From the NCBI GenBank assembly GCA_900548745.1, contig URLQ01000070.1, forward strand, positions 1-14,375: a DNA stretch of 14,375 nucleotides. Direction: 5' to 3'. This DNA is from an uncultured Prevotella sp. GTDB taxonomy: Bacteria; Bacteroidota; Bacteroidia; Bacteroidales; Bacteroidaceae. The position numbers were made by a program, and so were the translations under genes. The notes under the pieces were generated by a model that was not told the DNA's origin, ran no database searches, and was given only the letters and a program-made list of their open reading frames with translations. Below, one piece after another: positions 7,114 to 14,375 of the stretch (positions are counted from its first letter, which is position 1; each line of letters begins with the position of its first letter).

Positions 7114-8016
7114 TTACTTTAAACTTTCTATGTATTTTATGATTTCTTCAATGTTGTCGGGATGGAACCATCGTATGAGAGGGTCTCTGCGGAACCAAGT
7201 GAGCTGTTTTCTGCAGTATTTTCTTGAGTCGCATTGTATGCGGAAGATGGCTTCTTGCTCGGTACATTTCCCGTCGAAGCACTCAAACAGTTCCTTATAC
7301 CCCACCGTGTTGAGGGCGTTCAGTTCTCTTTGCGGATAGACGCGTCGTGCCTCTTCCACCAGTCCTTCATCCACCATCTGCAATACTCTCCTGTTTATCC
7401 TGTCGTAAAGCTCCTCGCGGTCGCGGTTCAGCCCTATCTTCACGATATTGAAGGGTCGCTGCTTCTTCTCCTGCTTACGGTATGAGGTGTAAGTGTTTCC
7501 CGTCATCAGACATATTTCCAAGGCATGCACCACTCTCTTCGGGTTTTTTCTGTCTACGATGGCATAGTATTCGGGGTCGAGCTGCTGCAGCTGTTCGCAA
7601 AGTCTTTCGAGGCCTTCCTCCTCATATCTTTTCTTCATCATCTGCCTTGTGGCGTCATCCACCGTCGGAATGTCATCTATCCCGTTGCAAACGGTGTCTA
7701 TATACATCATGCTGCCTCCCGTGAGCAGGGCGACATGCCTGTCAGCTGTGAAATACGTATGCAGCAGACGCATCACGTCCTGTTCATACACCGAGGCGCT
7801 GTAGTAATCTCCCAGACTGAGATTTCCCACGAAATAATGCTTCACTCTCTGTTGCTGCTCCGTGGTGGGAGCTGCCGTGCCGACAGGAATCTCACGGTAG
7901 ACCTGCCGTGAGTCTGCATTGATGATTGGAATGCCGAAATGCTCCGCCACACGAAGACACAGTTCTGTCTTGCCCACTCCTGTAGGTCCGAGGATGACAA
8001 CAAGCGTATTCTCCAT
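7114..8016 (-). CDS. miaA: tRNA dimethylallyltransferase
   Basis: MiaA transfers a dimethylallyl group from dimethylallyl diphosphate to N6 of adenosine 37 in tRNAs reading codons that begin with U. From the ATG at 8016 it has 300 residues, the normal length. Motifs are the P-loop GPTGVGKT (10-17), DSRQVY (35-40), LTGGSMMY (98-105), the NPKRVVHALEI helix (158-168) and, near the C terminus, QLTWFRRD. A longer frame from TTG 8067 adds 17 residues, but they run through a terminator-like hairpin and lie before the family's N terminus, so ATG 8016 (MENTLVVILGPTG) is preferred. It lies 98 bases after the lpxA stop on the same strand. The adjacency of lipid A genes and miaA is common in Bacteroidales. 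No good promoter of its own is seen. Confidence 0.96.
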   Translation of the reverse strand: MENTLVVILGPTGVGKTELCLRVAEHFGIPIINADSRQVYREIPVGTAAPTTEQQQRVKHYFVGNLSLGDYYSASVYEQDVMRLLHTYFTADRHVALLTGGSMMYIDTVCNGIDDIPTVDDATRQMMKKRYEEEGLERLCEQLQQLDPEYYAIVDRKNPKRVVHALEICLMTGNTYTSYRKQEKKQRPFNIVKIGLNRDREELYDRINRRVLQMVDEGLVEEARRVYPQRELNALNTVGYKELFECFDGKCTEQEAIFRIQCDSRKYCRKQLTWFRRDPLIRWFHPDNIEEIIKYIESLK

Positions 8017-8031
8017 TACCTGTTCATTTAT

Positions 8032-8083
8032 AAAAAAAATAGTGTTCAGCCACCCTGCACGAAGCAAGGTACACCAAACACTA
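8032..8083 (-). terminator. Intrinsic-terminator-like hairpin between lpxA and miaA
   Basis: On the minus strand, TAGTGTT (8083-8077) pairs with AACACTA (8046-8040). Inside it ACCTTGC (8070-8064) pairs with GCAGGGT (8058-8052) around a TTCGT loop. The outer stem is followed at once by eight T residues (plus-strand A8 at 8032-8039). This is the form of a rho-independent terminator for the lpxD-lpxC-lpxA transcript, 32 bases past the lpxA stop, yet it ends only 15 bases before the miaA start. Confidence 0.65.
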
Positions 8084-8114
8084 TATTATACCTTATTATA
8101 TATACGAGCGTGCA

Positions 8115-8885
8115 TTATCTTACGATGCCGCGCTTAGAACTCTTCACGAAGTCTATGATATAGTTTATCTCTTCACACTCCGGCAGGTTCTTCTTTATTT
8201 CCTCTATACCCTCAGCCATTATGCCCTTGGAATAGAGCAAGCGGTAAGCTTCGTGTATCATCTGTATCTTCTCGTTGCTGAATCCTCGGCGACGCAGACC
8301 GATGAGGTTTATGCCGCAGTATTTTGTAGGGTCTTTGCCTGCAATGATAAACGGCGGAATGTCCTGGCTGAAGCGGCATCCTCCCTGAATCATCACGTAG
8401 CCTCCGATATGGCAGAACTGATGACACAATACGGTGCTGCTGACGATGGCGTTGTCATCGATGACAACTTCTCCTGCAAACTTCGTAGCGTTGCCGATGA
8501 TGCATCCGCTGCCCAGCACACAGTCGTGTGCCACATGCACACACTCCATAAGAAGGTTGTTGCTTCCCACCTTTGTAGTGCCTTTCGAAGCCGTACCTCT
8601 TGAGATTGTCACATTCTCTCGTATGCTGTTGTTGTCGCCAACGATGCATGTTGTCTCCTCGCCAGCAAACTTCAGGTCCTGCGGCTTTGTGCTGATGCTT
8701 GCACCTGGGAAGAACTCGTTTCCATTTCCTATGCGTGCACCAGTATGTACAGTAACGCTGTTCTGGAGATTGTTGTTGTCTCCAATTACAGTATTCTTGT
8801 CAATAAAGCAAAACGGTCCGATTATATTGTTGTCACCCAGTTTTGCTTCTGGATGGACGTATGCTAACGGGCTTATCTGGTTCAT
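8115..8885 (-). CDS. lpxA: UDP-N-acetylglucosamine acyltransferase (LpxA)
   Basis: LpxA catalyses the first step of lipid A synthesis, moving a 3-hydroxyacyl chain from acyl carrier protein to the 3-OH of UDP-GlcNAc in the cytosol. The 256-residue protein has the hexapeptide-repeat left-handed beta helix (about residues 1-185, with repeats such as IGNGNE, VGDNNS, VGSNNL), followed by a helical C-terminal domain. The catalytic His is His120 in VHVAHDCVLG. TVLCHQFCHIGGYVMIQGG (151-169) and SQDIPPFIIAGKDPTKYCGINLIGLRRRGF, here abbreviated to QDIPPFIIAG and NLIGLRRRGF, match the acyl-acceptor region of the family. The start MNQISPLAYVHPEA is the normal N terminus. It begins 23 bases after the lpxC/fabZ stop and is the third gene of the lipid A operon. 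Confidence 0.97.
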   Translation of the reverse strand: MNQISPLAYVHPEAKLGDNNIIGPFCFIDKNTVIGDNNNLQNSVTVHTGARIGNGNEFFPGASISTKPQDLKFAGEETTCIVGDNNSIRENVTISRGTASKGTTKVGSNNLLMECVHVAHDCVLGSGCIIGNATKFAGEVVIDDNAIVSSTVLCHQFCHIGGYVMIQGGCRFSQDIPPFIIAGKDPTKYCGINLIGLRRRGFSNEKIQMIHEAYRLLYSKGIMAEGIEEIKKNLPECEEINYIIDFVKSSKRGIVR

Positions 8886-8908
8886 ATCTTACCTATTTAT
8901 ATCTTGTT

Positions 8909-10294
8909 CTACTTGTTTTTTACTATCTGTGCGGTGAACGTTGCCTCCGACACGACCTTGTCTCCGACAAACACGTATCCCTTCATCGAAGAGATGCCGT
9001 GACGCACCGGTGCGAGCAGGTCTACCTTGAATATGAGGGTGTCTCCTGGCACAACTTTCTGACGGAACTTCACGTCGTCAATCTTCATGAAATATGTTGA
9101 CCATCGTTCCGGCTCTTCGAGTGTGTTCAGCACGAGCAGTCCTCCACACTGTGCCATAGCCTCGATCTGAAGCACTCCCGGCATGACGGGTTCCTGTGGA
9201 AAATGTCCCACGAAGAATGGTTCGTTGCTTGTCACGTTCTTCACTCCCACGATGCTGTTTGCTCCGAGTGAGACTACTTTGTCGACGAGCTGCATCGGGT
9301 AGCGGTGAGGGAGCAGCTCACGAATACGGTTCACGTCCATTACCTGCGGTTCGTTGCAGTCGTAGATAGGAGCCTGTATTTCGTGTTTTCTTATCTCTCG
9401 CCGCATCAGTCGGGCGAACTTGTTGTTTATAGTGTGGCCAGGTCTTGTAGCGATGATGCGTCCCTTTATGGGTCTTCCGATAAGTGCCATGTCTCCGATA
9501 ATGTCGAGCAGCTTGTGGCGTGTACATTCATTCTCCCATACGAGGGGCTTGTGCTGTATGTATCCGAGCTTTGTAGCGTCGAGTCTCGGCACTTTCAGGA
9601 AGTCAGCCAGCTGGTCGAGACGCTCCTGTGTGGTCTGCCTTTCGTAGATGACGATGGCGTTGTCCATGTCTCCTCCCTTTATCAGGTTAGCCTTCAGCAG
9701 GGGCTCTATGTCGCGAACAAAGACGAATGTTCTTGCCTGTGCGATTTCCGAGGCATAGTCGTCCATATTGTCAAGGGTGGCAAACTGGCTGTTGATGAAC
9801 TTGGACTCAAACGAGCACATCGTAGTCAAGCTGAACTCCTCGTCGGGCAATATGGTGATGCATGATCCGCTTTCCTCGTCCTTGACTTCTATCTTGTGGC
9901 GTATTATATAGTAGTCTTTGGGTGCGTTCTGCTCTTCGATACCTATTTCCTTTATTTTCTCCACATACATTGCGGCAGAGCCGTCAAGGATTGGGAATTC
10001 GGGACCGTTGACCTGTATTAGGCAGTTGTCGATGCCCATTGCATATAGTGCAGACATGCCGTGCTCTATTGTCGACACTCTCACGTCGCCCTTTCCGAGC
10101 ACTGTTCCTCGCTGTGTGTCAACCACGTTTTCTGCAATAGCTTCTATGACTGGTTGTCCGTCAAGGTCAATTCGCTGTATTTTATATCCACTGTTCTCTG
10201 GAGCAGGGTTAAAGGTCACAGTAAGGCTTAGCCCTGTGTGAAGTCCCTTACCACAGAGGGCAAAGCTACCTTTAAGTGTTTGTTGTTTAGCCAT
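8909..10294 (-). CDS. lpxC/fabZ: Bifunctional LpxC deacetylase / FabZ dehydratase fusion
   Basis: This single polypeptide carries two enzymes. The N-terminal part (1 to about 310) is the zinc UDP-3-O-acyl-GlcNAc deacetylase LpxC, the committed step of lipid A synthesis: zinc ligands His78 (STIEHGM), His260 and Asp264 (HKLLD), and catalytic His287 (RPGHTINNKFA). The C-terminal part (about 318-461) is the 3-hydroxyacyl-ACP dehydratase FabZ with LLPHRYPMQLVDKV, GHFPQEPVMPG (His364) and QIEAMAQ (Glu378). Both active sites appear intact. This fusion is known in Bacteroidota and some other groups. I chose ATG 10294 (MAKQQTLKGSF, 461 residues) because it matches the family N terminus and starts one base after the lpxD stop. 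ATG 10306 would add four residues and overlap lpxD by 11 bases. Confidence 0.96.
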   Translation of the reverse strand: MAKQQTLKGSFALCGKGLHTGLSLTVTFNPAPENSGYKIQRIDLDGQPVIEAIAENVVDTQRGTVLGKGDVRVSTIEHGMSALYAMGIDNCLIQVNGPEFPILDGSAAMYVEKIKEIGIEEQNAPKDYYIIRHKIEVKDEESGSCITILPDEEFSLTTMCSFESKFINSQFATLDNMDDYASEIAQARTFVFVRDIEPLLKANLIKGGDMDNAIVIYERQTTQERLDQLADFLKVPRLDATKLGYIQHKPLVWENECTRHKLLDIIGDMALIGRPIKGRIIATRPGHTINNKFARLMRREIRKHEIQAPIYDCNEPQVMDVNRIRELLPHRYPMQLVDKVVSLGANSIVGVKNVTSNEPFFVGHFPQEPVMPGVLQIEAMAQCGGLLVLNTLEEPERWSTYFMKIDDVKFRQKVVPGDTLIFKVDLLAPVRHGISSMKGYVFVGDKVVSEATFTAQIVKNK

Positions 10295-10295
10295 A

Positions 10296-11336
10296 TTATT
10301 GTTCATTCTGTTTTTTCAATTCATCAATCTGCTTCTGCAGTTCGTTAAGCTGTGCGTACATATCCGGCAGTCTGCGGAATATAGCCTGCGACTTGAAATA
10401 TTTCTTTGGTTCCATCGGCGGTGTTCCTATGAGCGTTTGGTTGTCCTTTATGCTTCCCGGCACTCCTGACTGTGCTCCGAGGAACACCTTGTCGCCTATC
10501 TTGATGTGTCCTGCCAGTCCTACCTGTCCTCCGAACATACACCATGCTCCGACCTTTGTGCTTCCTGCTATGCCGACCTGTGCCGACATTACGGTGTTCT
10601 CTCCGATGTCCGTATTGTGTGCTATCTGCACGAGGTTGTCGAGCTTTACGCCCTTACGCAGATAGGTACTGCCCATCGTGGAGCGGTCTACGCATGTGTT
10701 GGCTCCGATTTCCACATTGTCTTCGATGGTGACGATGCCTATCTGCGGTATTTTGTCGTATCCGTCAGCATTAGGGGCGAATCCGAAGCCGTCGGCGCCT
10801 ATTACGGAGCCTGCATGTATGGTCACGTTGTTTCCGATCTTGCATCCGTGGTATATTGTCACGTTGGGGTAGAAGAGGCAGTTGTCGCCTACCTTTGCTC
10901 CGTCGCCGACAGTCACGTGTGGGTAGAGCTGGCAGTTGTCGCCCACCACGGCGTTTTCGCCGATGCATGCGAATGGTGCTATGTAGCAGTTGTCGCCCAC
11001 CTTTGCGGTGGCTGCGATGGATGCGAGCGGACTTACTCCTGTTTTTTTCGGCTTCATCGACTCATAGAGCTGCAGCAGCTTTGCCACGGCTTCGTATGCG
11101 TTTTTCACTCTGATGAGTGTTGCCTTTACGGGGTGTTCCAGTTCTACGTCTTCATTGATAAGCACGACACTCGACTGCGTGTCGTATAGGTAGTGTGTAT
11201 ATTTCGGATTGGAAAGGAAGGAAATTGCGCCTTCCTTTCCCTCTTCTATTTTCGCAAATGTATTTATAGCGGCATTTTCATTTCCTTCGACATGACCGCC
11301 AACAAACTCGGCAATTTGTTTTGCAGTAAATTCCAT
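10296..11336 (-). CDS. lpxD: UDP-3-O-acylglucosamine N-acyltransferase (LpxD)
   Basis: LpxD adds the second 3-hydroxyacyl chain to the 2-amino group left by LpxC, the third step of lipid A synthesis. The 346-residue protein has the N-terminal UDP-binding domain (about 1-100, with EGAISFLSNPKY), then a left-handed beta helix of hexapeptide repeats (about 101-305; IGENAVVGDNC, VGDGAKVGDNC, IGNNVTIHAG). The catalytic His240 is in LVQIAHNTDIGENT and the second conserved His is in GLAGHIKIGD (His277). A C-terminal helix (about 310-346, Lys/Gln-rich) is as expected for trimer packing. ATG 11336 gives the standard MEFTAKQIAEFVGG N terminus. It is the first gene of the lipid A operon, about 90 bases downstream of the peptidase gene, with a TACATTTG box upstream at 11365-11372. 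Confidence 0.97.
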   Translation of the reverse strand: MEFTAKQIAEFVGGHVEGNENAAINTFAKIEEGKEGAISFLSNPKYTHYLYDTQSSVVLINEDVELEHPVKATLIRVKNAYEAVAKLLQLYESMKPKKTGVSPLASIAATAKVGDNCYIAPFACIGENAVVGDNCQLYPHVTVGDGAKVGDNCLFYPNVTIYHGCKIGNNVTIHAGSVIGADGFGFAPNADGYDKIPQIGIVTIEDNVEIGANTCVDRSTMGSTYLRKGVKLDNLVQIAHNTDIGENTVMSAQVGIAGSTKVGAWCMFGGQVGLAGHIKIGDKVFLGAQSGVPGSIKDNQTLIGTPPMEPKKYFKSQAIFRRLPDMYAQLNELQKQIDELKKQNEQ

Positions 11337-11364
11337 TTCTCTTTTCTTTATTTCATTTATTTTG

Positions 11365-11372
11365 CAAATGTA
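11365..11372 (-). promoter_or_regulatory. Probable -7 promoter box for lpxD
   Basis: The minus strand reads TACATTTG, an exact TAnnTTTG match, 28 bases before the lpxD ATG and in the 90-base gap after the peptidase gene. The nearest upstream TTG (11399-11397) is 24 bases away, a little beyond the usual spacing. It suggests the lipid A operon has its own promoter in addition to any read-through. Confidence 0.45.
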
Positions 11373-11426
11373 ATAAAATTAATTTATAAATGCCGCCAAT
11401 AACGTCATTATTTGCGTTTTTTGCCT

Positions 11427-13631
11427 TTATTTCATATATTCCACGAAGAAATCAGCTATCTGCCGGAGCAAATGGTTACGTGTGTTTCCTCCGTAAATGC
11501 TGTGGTTTCTGTTCGTATATATGTTCATTCTAAAGTCTTTGTCTGTCTGCACGAGAGCCTCTGTATACTCGAATGTGTTCTGCGGATGCACGTTGTCGTC
11601 GGCAAGTCCGTGGCAGATCAGCAGGTTGCCGTGCATCTTTGCTGCCCTGTTTATCGGGTTGATGTCGTATCCGCCGGGGTTTTCGTTCGGTGTACGCATG
11701 TAGCGCTCCGTATATACGGTGTCGTAGTAGCGCCAGTCTGTAGGCGGTGCCACGGCTACTCCTGCCTTGAAGACTTCTCTTCCTTCGCTCATGCTCATCA
11801 GGGTGTTGAATCCTCCGAAGCTCCATCCCCATATTCCGATATTGTCTTTGTCTACGTATGGCAGCGTGGCGAGATACTGTGCGGTCTCCACCTGGTCTTT
11901 CGACTCGAGGTCTCCGAGCTTCAGGTATGTGCATTTCATGAAGTCGGCTCCTCGTCCACCTGTTCCTCTTCCGTCCACGCAGACGAGTATGAATCCTCTG
12001 TCTGCCAGATATCCGTCATAGAGGCATCCCTGTCCCATTGAGCCGAGGCTCCATGAGTTTGTGACCTGCTGGCTGCCGGGGCCACTGTACTGCCACATGA
12101 TGACAGGGTATTTCTTGCCGGGGTCGAAGTCGTGTGGCTTCACCATCACTCCGTTGAGGGTTACCCCTTCGGATGTCTTGAAGGTGAAGAATTCCTTCGT
12201 CGGCAGGTTGTATTCCTTCAGTCTGCTTTTCAGTTCCGCATTGTCGTTCACCACGGCTATGCGCTTTCCGTTTCCGCCGTATGTCGAGTATTCGTATGGC
12301 GTGTTTCTGTCGCTCCACACGTTGATGAAATACTTGAAGTTCTTGCTGAACGTTCCGCTGTTCCATCCCTCTCTGTCGGTGAGGCATTGTGTCTTTCCGT
12401 TCTTTCCCGTCACGTATACTTCGCGGTTCATCGGGTTCTTGCCTGCCGCCTGGTAATAGGCGTTGCCCGTAGTCTCGTCGTAGCCGTACACGTCGGTCAC
12501 GTCCTTGTTTCCGGATGTGAGTTTCTTTATGAGGTTTCCGTTCAGACTGTAGAGGTATAGCTGCATGTATCCGTCTCTGTCGCTCGGGAAGAGGATGTGG
12601 TTTCCTGTTATCTTGATGTTGGCCATTGCCTCTTCGGGCACGTATTTCTCGTTTGTCTCCTTTATCAGCAGCTGTGCCATGGTGCTTCTCGGATTGACGG
12701 CATAGAGGCAGAGCTGGTTCTGATGTCTGTTAAAGGTGTAGACAATCATCTTCTGCGCGTCTTTTGTGGCATAGAGCCGCGGTATGTATCCGTCGGCGTC
12801 GAGCGGCACCTGCAGCTTGCGTGTCTGGTGCGACTGTATGTCGTAGCTGTACACTGCCACCTTTGAGTTTACCTGTCCTACCTTCGGGTATTTGTATGTA
12901 TAGGCTCCCGGATATTCGGCATATTCTTTCTTCTCGGGGTTGCTGCCCTTGAACATCTCCAGCGAGTACTGCTGCACGGCTGCCTCGTCGTACTTTATCC
13001 AGCATATCATGGTGCCGTCAGCGTTGAACGTGAGGGCTGTGCTGAAGCCGAACTCCTCTTCGTTCACCCAGTCGGGTATTCCGTTTATCAGCTCGTTCTT
13101 CTTTCCGTCTTTTGTCACCTGGCTCTCGGCGTTTCCATACAGGAGTTTGACGAGATGGATGTTGTTGTCGCGCACGAATGCCACCTGCTTTCCGTCGGGC
13201 GACCATACGGGCGACTGCTGCGGTCCATAGTCGGACAGCTTCTCCAGCTTGCGGCTTCCTATATTATATATATAGTATACTGCCGTGAAGGAGCGACGGT
13301 ATATTTTCCGCGACTTTGTCTGTATGAGCAGCTTCGAGCCGTCGGGGCTCATTATATAGTCTTCAAACGAGCTTATCTTCTCGCCCACCGTATTATCCAC
13401 GTCGAAGAGCACGTCGGTCTGCTTTCCCGTCCTGAACGAGTATCTTACTATTTTCTTTCCGTCCTTGCTCACCTGGGCATACGTGTCACCGTCGTCGAGA
13501 GCCGTTATGCTACCCAGTCCCTTGGGAGCGAACTTTCCCGAAGTTATATCCTTCAGCGACAGCTTGTTGCCTGCAATTACTGTAGACACGCCCATTATCA
13601 GGGCGGCACACATCACGATTATCTTTTTCAT
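11427..13631 (-). CDS. Dipeptidyl peptidase IV, S9 family, secreted
   Basis: This 734-residue serine peptidase cleaves X-Pro or X-Ala dipeptides from the N termini of peptides. A Sec signal peptide (MKKIIVMCAALIMGVSTVIA) with no lipobox points to the periplasm or beyond. The N-terminal beta-propeller (about 40-470) contains repeats such as SPDGSKLLI and SPDGKQVAF and the motif DWVNEEEF (187-194), whose Glu192 and Glu193 match the pair that binds the substrate amino terminus in DPP IV. The C-terminal alpha/beta hydrolase (about 480-734) has Tyr515 (YSGPGSQ), the nucleophile Ser604 (GWSFGG), Asp678 (HGLADDNVH) and His710 (NRNHSIYGG). The complete triad and Glu pair make DPP IV more likely than a generic S9 oligopeptidase. 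It lies upstream of lpxD on the same strand, but the functional link, if any, is unknown. Confidence 0.93.
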   Translation of the reverse strand: MKKIIVMCAALIMGVSTVIAGNKLSLKDITSGKFAPKGLGSITALDDGDTYAQVSKDGKKIVRYSFRTGKQTDVLFDVDNTVGEKISSFEDYIMSPDGSKLLIQTKSRKIYRRSFTAVYYIYNIGSRKLEKLSDYGPQQSPVWSPDGKQVAFVRDNNIHLVKLLYGNAESQVTKDGKKNELINGIPDWVNEEEFGFSTALTFNADGTMICWIKYDEAAVQQYSLEMFKGSNPEKKEYAEYPGAYTYKYPKVGQVNSKVAVYSYDIQSHQTRKLQVPLDADGYIPRLYATKDAQKMIVYTFNRHQNQLCLYAVNPRSTMAQLLIKETNEKYVPEEAMANIKITGNHILFPSDRDGYMQLYLYSLNGNLIKKLTSGNKDVTDVYGYDETTGNAYYQAAGKNPMNREVYVTGKNGKTQCLTDREGWNSGTFSKNFKYFINVWSDRNTPYEYSTYGGNGKRIAVVNDNAELKSRLKEYNLPTKEFFTFKTSEGVTLNGVMVKPHDFDPGKKYPVIMWQYSGPGSQQVTNSWSLGSMGQGCLYDGYLADRGFILVCVDGRGTGGRGADFMKCTYLKLGDLESKDQVETAQYLATLPYVDKDNIGIWGWSFGGFNTLMSMSEGREVFKAGVAVAPPTDWRYYDTVYTERYMRTPNENPGGYDINPINRAAKMHGNLLICHGLADDNVHPQNTFEYTEALVQTDKDFRMNIYTNRNHSIYGGNTRNHLLRQIADFFVEYMK

Positions 13632-13663
13632 ACTATTATATTATTTTTTTCTTCTCTTTTCGT

Positions 13664-13695
13664 CTCCGCGGAGCCTGCCTGCAGGCGGAGTCCGC
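13664..13695. repeat. GC-rich overlapping palindromes in the peptidase gene leader
   Basis: Within AT-rich surroundings, 32 bases hold the perfect palindrome CTCCGCGGAG (13664-13673), an arm pair GCCTGC (13673-13678) with GCAGGC (13681-13686), a second GCGGAG (13685-13690) that can pair with CTCCGC (13664-13669), and GCGGA/TCCGC (13685-13695). It would lie in the 5' leader of the peptidase mRNA. It could be a regulatory hairpin or a copy of a dispersed palindromic repeat; only one copy is in the window. Confidence 0.5.
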
Positions 13696-13706
13696 ACAAT
13701 TGAGGG

Positions 13707-13714
13707 CAAAGGTA
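13707..13714 (-). promoter_or_regulatory. Probable -7 promoter box for the dipeptidyl peptidase gene
   Basis: The minus strand reads TACCTTTG, an exact TAnnTTTG match, about 76 bases before the peptidase ATG. No TTG sits at the normal -33 distance. Transcription from here would include the GC-rich palindrome cluster at 13664-13695 in the leader. Confidence 0.5.
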
Positions 13715-13762
13715 GCATTTTTCTTTATACTAAGAGATTATACATATTTAAAAGATATTAAT

Positions 13763-13770
13763 TACCTTTG
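13763..13770 (+). promoter_or_regulatory. Probable -7 promoter box for the radical SAM gene
   Basis: TACCTTTG, identical to the box on the opposite strand at 13707-13714, lies 34 bases before the ATG at 13805. The -33 TTG is missing; TTA at 13738-13740 is 22 bases away. The two boxes point outward from the divergent gap. Confidence 0.5.
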
Positions 13771-13804
13771 CATTATCTTTAAATAAATACAACTTCTCGT
13801 TTTT

Positions 13805-14375
13805 ATGGAACACTATAATTCTTTCAGCAAATGGATAAGGGAGAGGTTTCCCTTCAGGGTACAGAAGATTTCCGTCGACGCCGGCTTCTCGTGCCCCAAT
13901 CGCGACGGCAGCATAAGCAGCGGAGGTTGCTCTTTCTGCGACAACCGCACGTTCAACCCCTCCTACTGCAACCGCACGCTCTCCATCGGGCAGCAGATCA
14001 GCGACGGCAAAGCGTTCTTCGCGCGGAAATACCCCGACATGAAATACCTGGCGTATTTCCAGGCATACAGCAACACGTATGCAGACCTCGACACTATAAG
14101 GCGACGCTACGAGGAGGCGCTCGCCTGCGACGGCGTCGTGGGACTCGTGGTGGGCACGCGCCCCGACTGCATCAGCGACAAGCTGCTCGACTATCTTGAG
14201 CGGCTGAACCGGCAGACGTTCCTCACCGTGGAATACGGGATAGAGAGCACCTGCGACGCCACCCTCGAGAGGATAAACCGCGGACACACCTTCGAATGCT
14301 CCAGGCGCGCCATTGCGGCGACCCACGACAGGGGTATCATCACCGGAGGACACATCATCGTCGGTCTGCCCGGAG
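13805..14375 (+). CDS. Radical SAM protein, YhcC/TIGR01212 type (partial, 3' end off window)
   Basis: The frame from ATG 13805 stays open for 190 codons to the window edge. The N terminus (MEHYNSFSKWIRERFPFRVQ) and the cluster-binding stretch CPNRDG...GGCSFC, with Cys30, Cys42 and Cys45, match the TIGR01212 family, where the first two cysteines are further apart than in the standard CxxxCxxC. Further matches are YFQAYSNTY (84-92), VGTRPDCI (116-123), EYGIES (143-148) and GGHIIVGLPG (181-190), which line the SAM-binding barrel. These proteins bind a 4Fe-4S cluster and cleave S-adenosylmethionine; the substrate of YhcC proteins is not established to my knowledge. The start follows an AT-rich leader with a -7 box. 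Base composition is noticeably more GC-rich than the neighbouring intergenic DNA. Confidence 0.9.
   Translation, partial: MEHYNSFSKWIRERFPFRVQKISVDAGFSCPNRDGSISSGGCSFCDNRTFNPSYCNRTLSIGQQISDGKAFFARKYPDMKYLAYFQAYSNTYADLDTIRRRYEEALACDGVVGLVVGTRPDCISDKLLDYLERLNRQTFLTVEYGIESTCDATLERINRGHTFECSRRAIAATHDRGIITGGHIIVGLPG

Noticed and set aside
8017..8067. N-terminal extension of MiaA from TTG 8067
   Set aside because: The 17 extra residues are encoded by the terminator-like hairpin and its T run, and precede the normal MiaA start MENTLVVILGPTG.
10506..11189. A 227-codon + strand frame opposite lpxD
   Set aside because: Its repetitive Val/Cys/Tyr pattern simply mirrors the hexapeptide repeats of lpxD on the other strand.
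11398..11412. AATAA-CGTCA-TTATT inverted repeat between the peptidase gene and lpxD as a terminator
   Set aside because: The stem is five A-T pairs with no T tract; it is probably chance in AT-rich DNA.
13748..14353. A 201-codon minus-strand frame opposite the radical SAM gene
   Set aside because: It is Val/Ala/Glu-rich antisense of a GC-rich gene. The + strand frame has the cysteine motif and family matches.
1..14375. A hidden defence, mobile or biosynthetic system
   Set aside because: Nearly all of the window is accounted for by recognisable conserved genes in tight order. I saw no transposase, integrase, direct-repeat array, tRNA-flanked insertion or unfamiliar gene cluster.

Overview
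The window looks like a chromosomal housekeeping segment from a Bacteroidales bacterium, most likely Prevotella or a close relative. Three things suggest this. LpxC and FabZ are fused in one polypeptide. The order lpxD, lpxC/fabZ, lpxA, miaA is typical of the order. The leaders are AT-rich, lack clear Shine-Dalgarno sites, and several carry the TAnnTTTG (-7) promoter box of Bacteroidota. The genus is inferred from protein style, not from a search.

Left part (1-2554, + strand): the last 45 codons of an SGNH/GDSL hydrolase, then the RNase P RNA gene (rnpB, about 277-651), then a YihY/BrkB-family membrane protein whose reading frame is broken by one base near 1829-1832, then a small YkvA/DUF1232 protein behind a well-formed promoter. 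A 171-bp convergent gap holding two strong inverted repeats separates this from the minus-strand block.

Middle (2726-11336, - strand, transcribed right to left): lpxD, lpxC/fabZ and lpxA form a tight lipid A operon. A hairpin with a T8 tract follows lpxA, just before miaA. After miaA come a class A penicillin-binding protein (PBP1A type) and a PIF1-like helicase with a C-terminal TPR-like tail. The block therefore joins outer membrane lipid A synthesis, tRNA modification, peptidoglycan synthesis and a DNA helicase.

Right part (11427-14375): a secreted dipeptidyl peptidase IV (S9 family) on the - strand, upstream of lpxD, and a divergent radical SAM protein of the YhcC (TIGR01212) type cut off by the window edge. 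The 173-bp divergent gap holds two outward-facing TACCTTTG boxes and a GC-rich palindromic cluster.

I found no mobile element, CRISPR array, tRNA, defence island or biosynthetic cluster, and no convincing new system. The points most worth checking are the YihY frameshift, the terminator-like hairpin next to the miaA start, the 14-bp inverted repeat between the convergent genes, and the helicase-TPR architecture with its forced TTG start.
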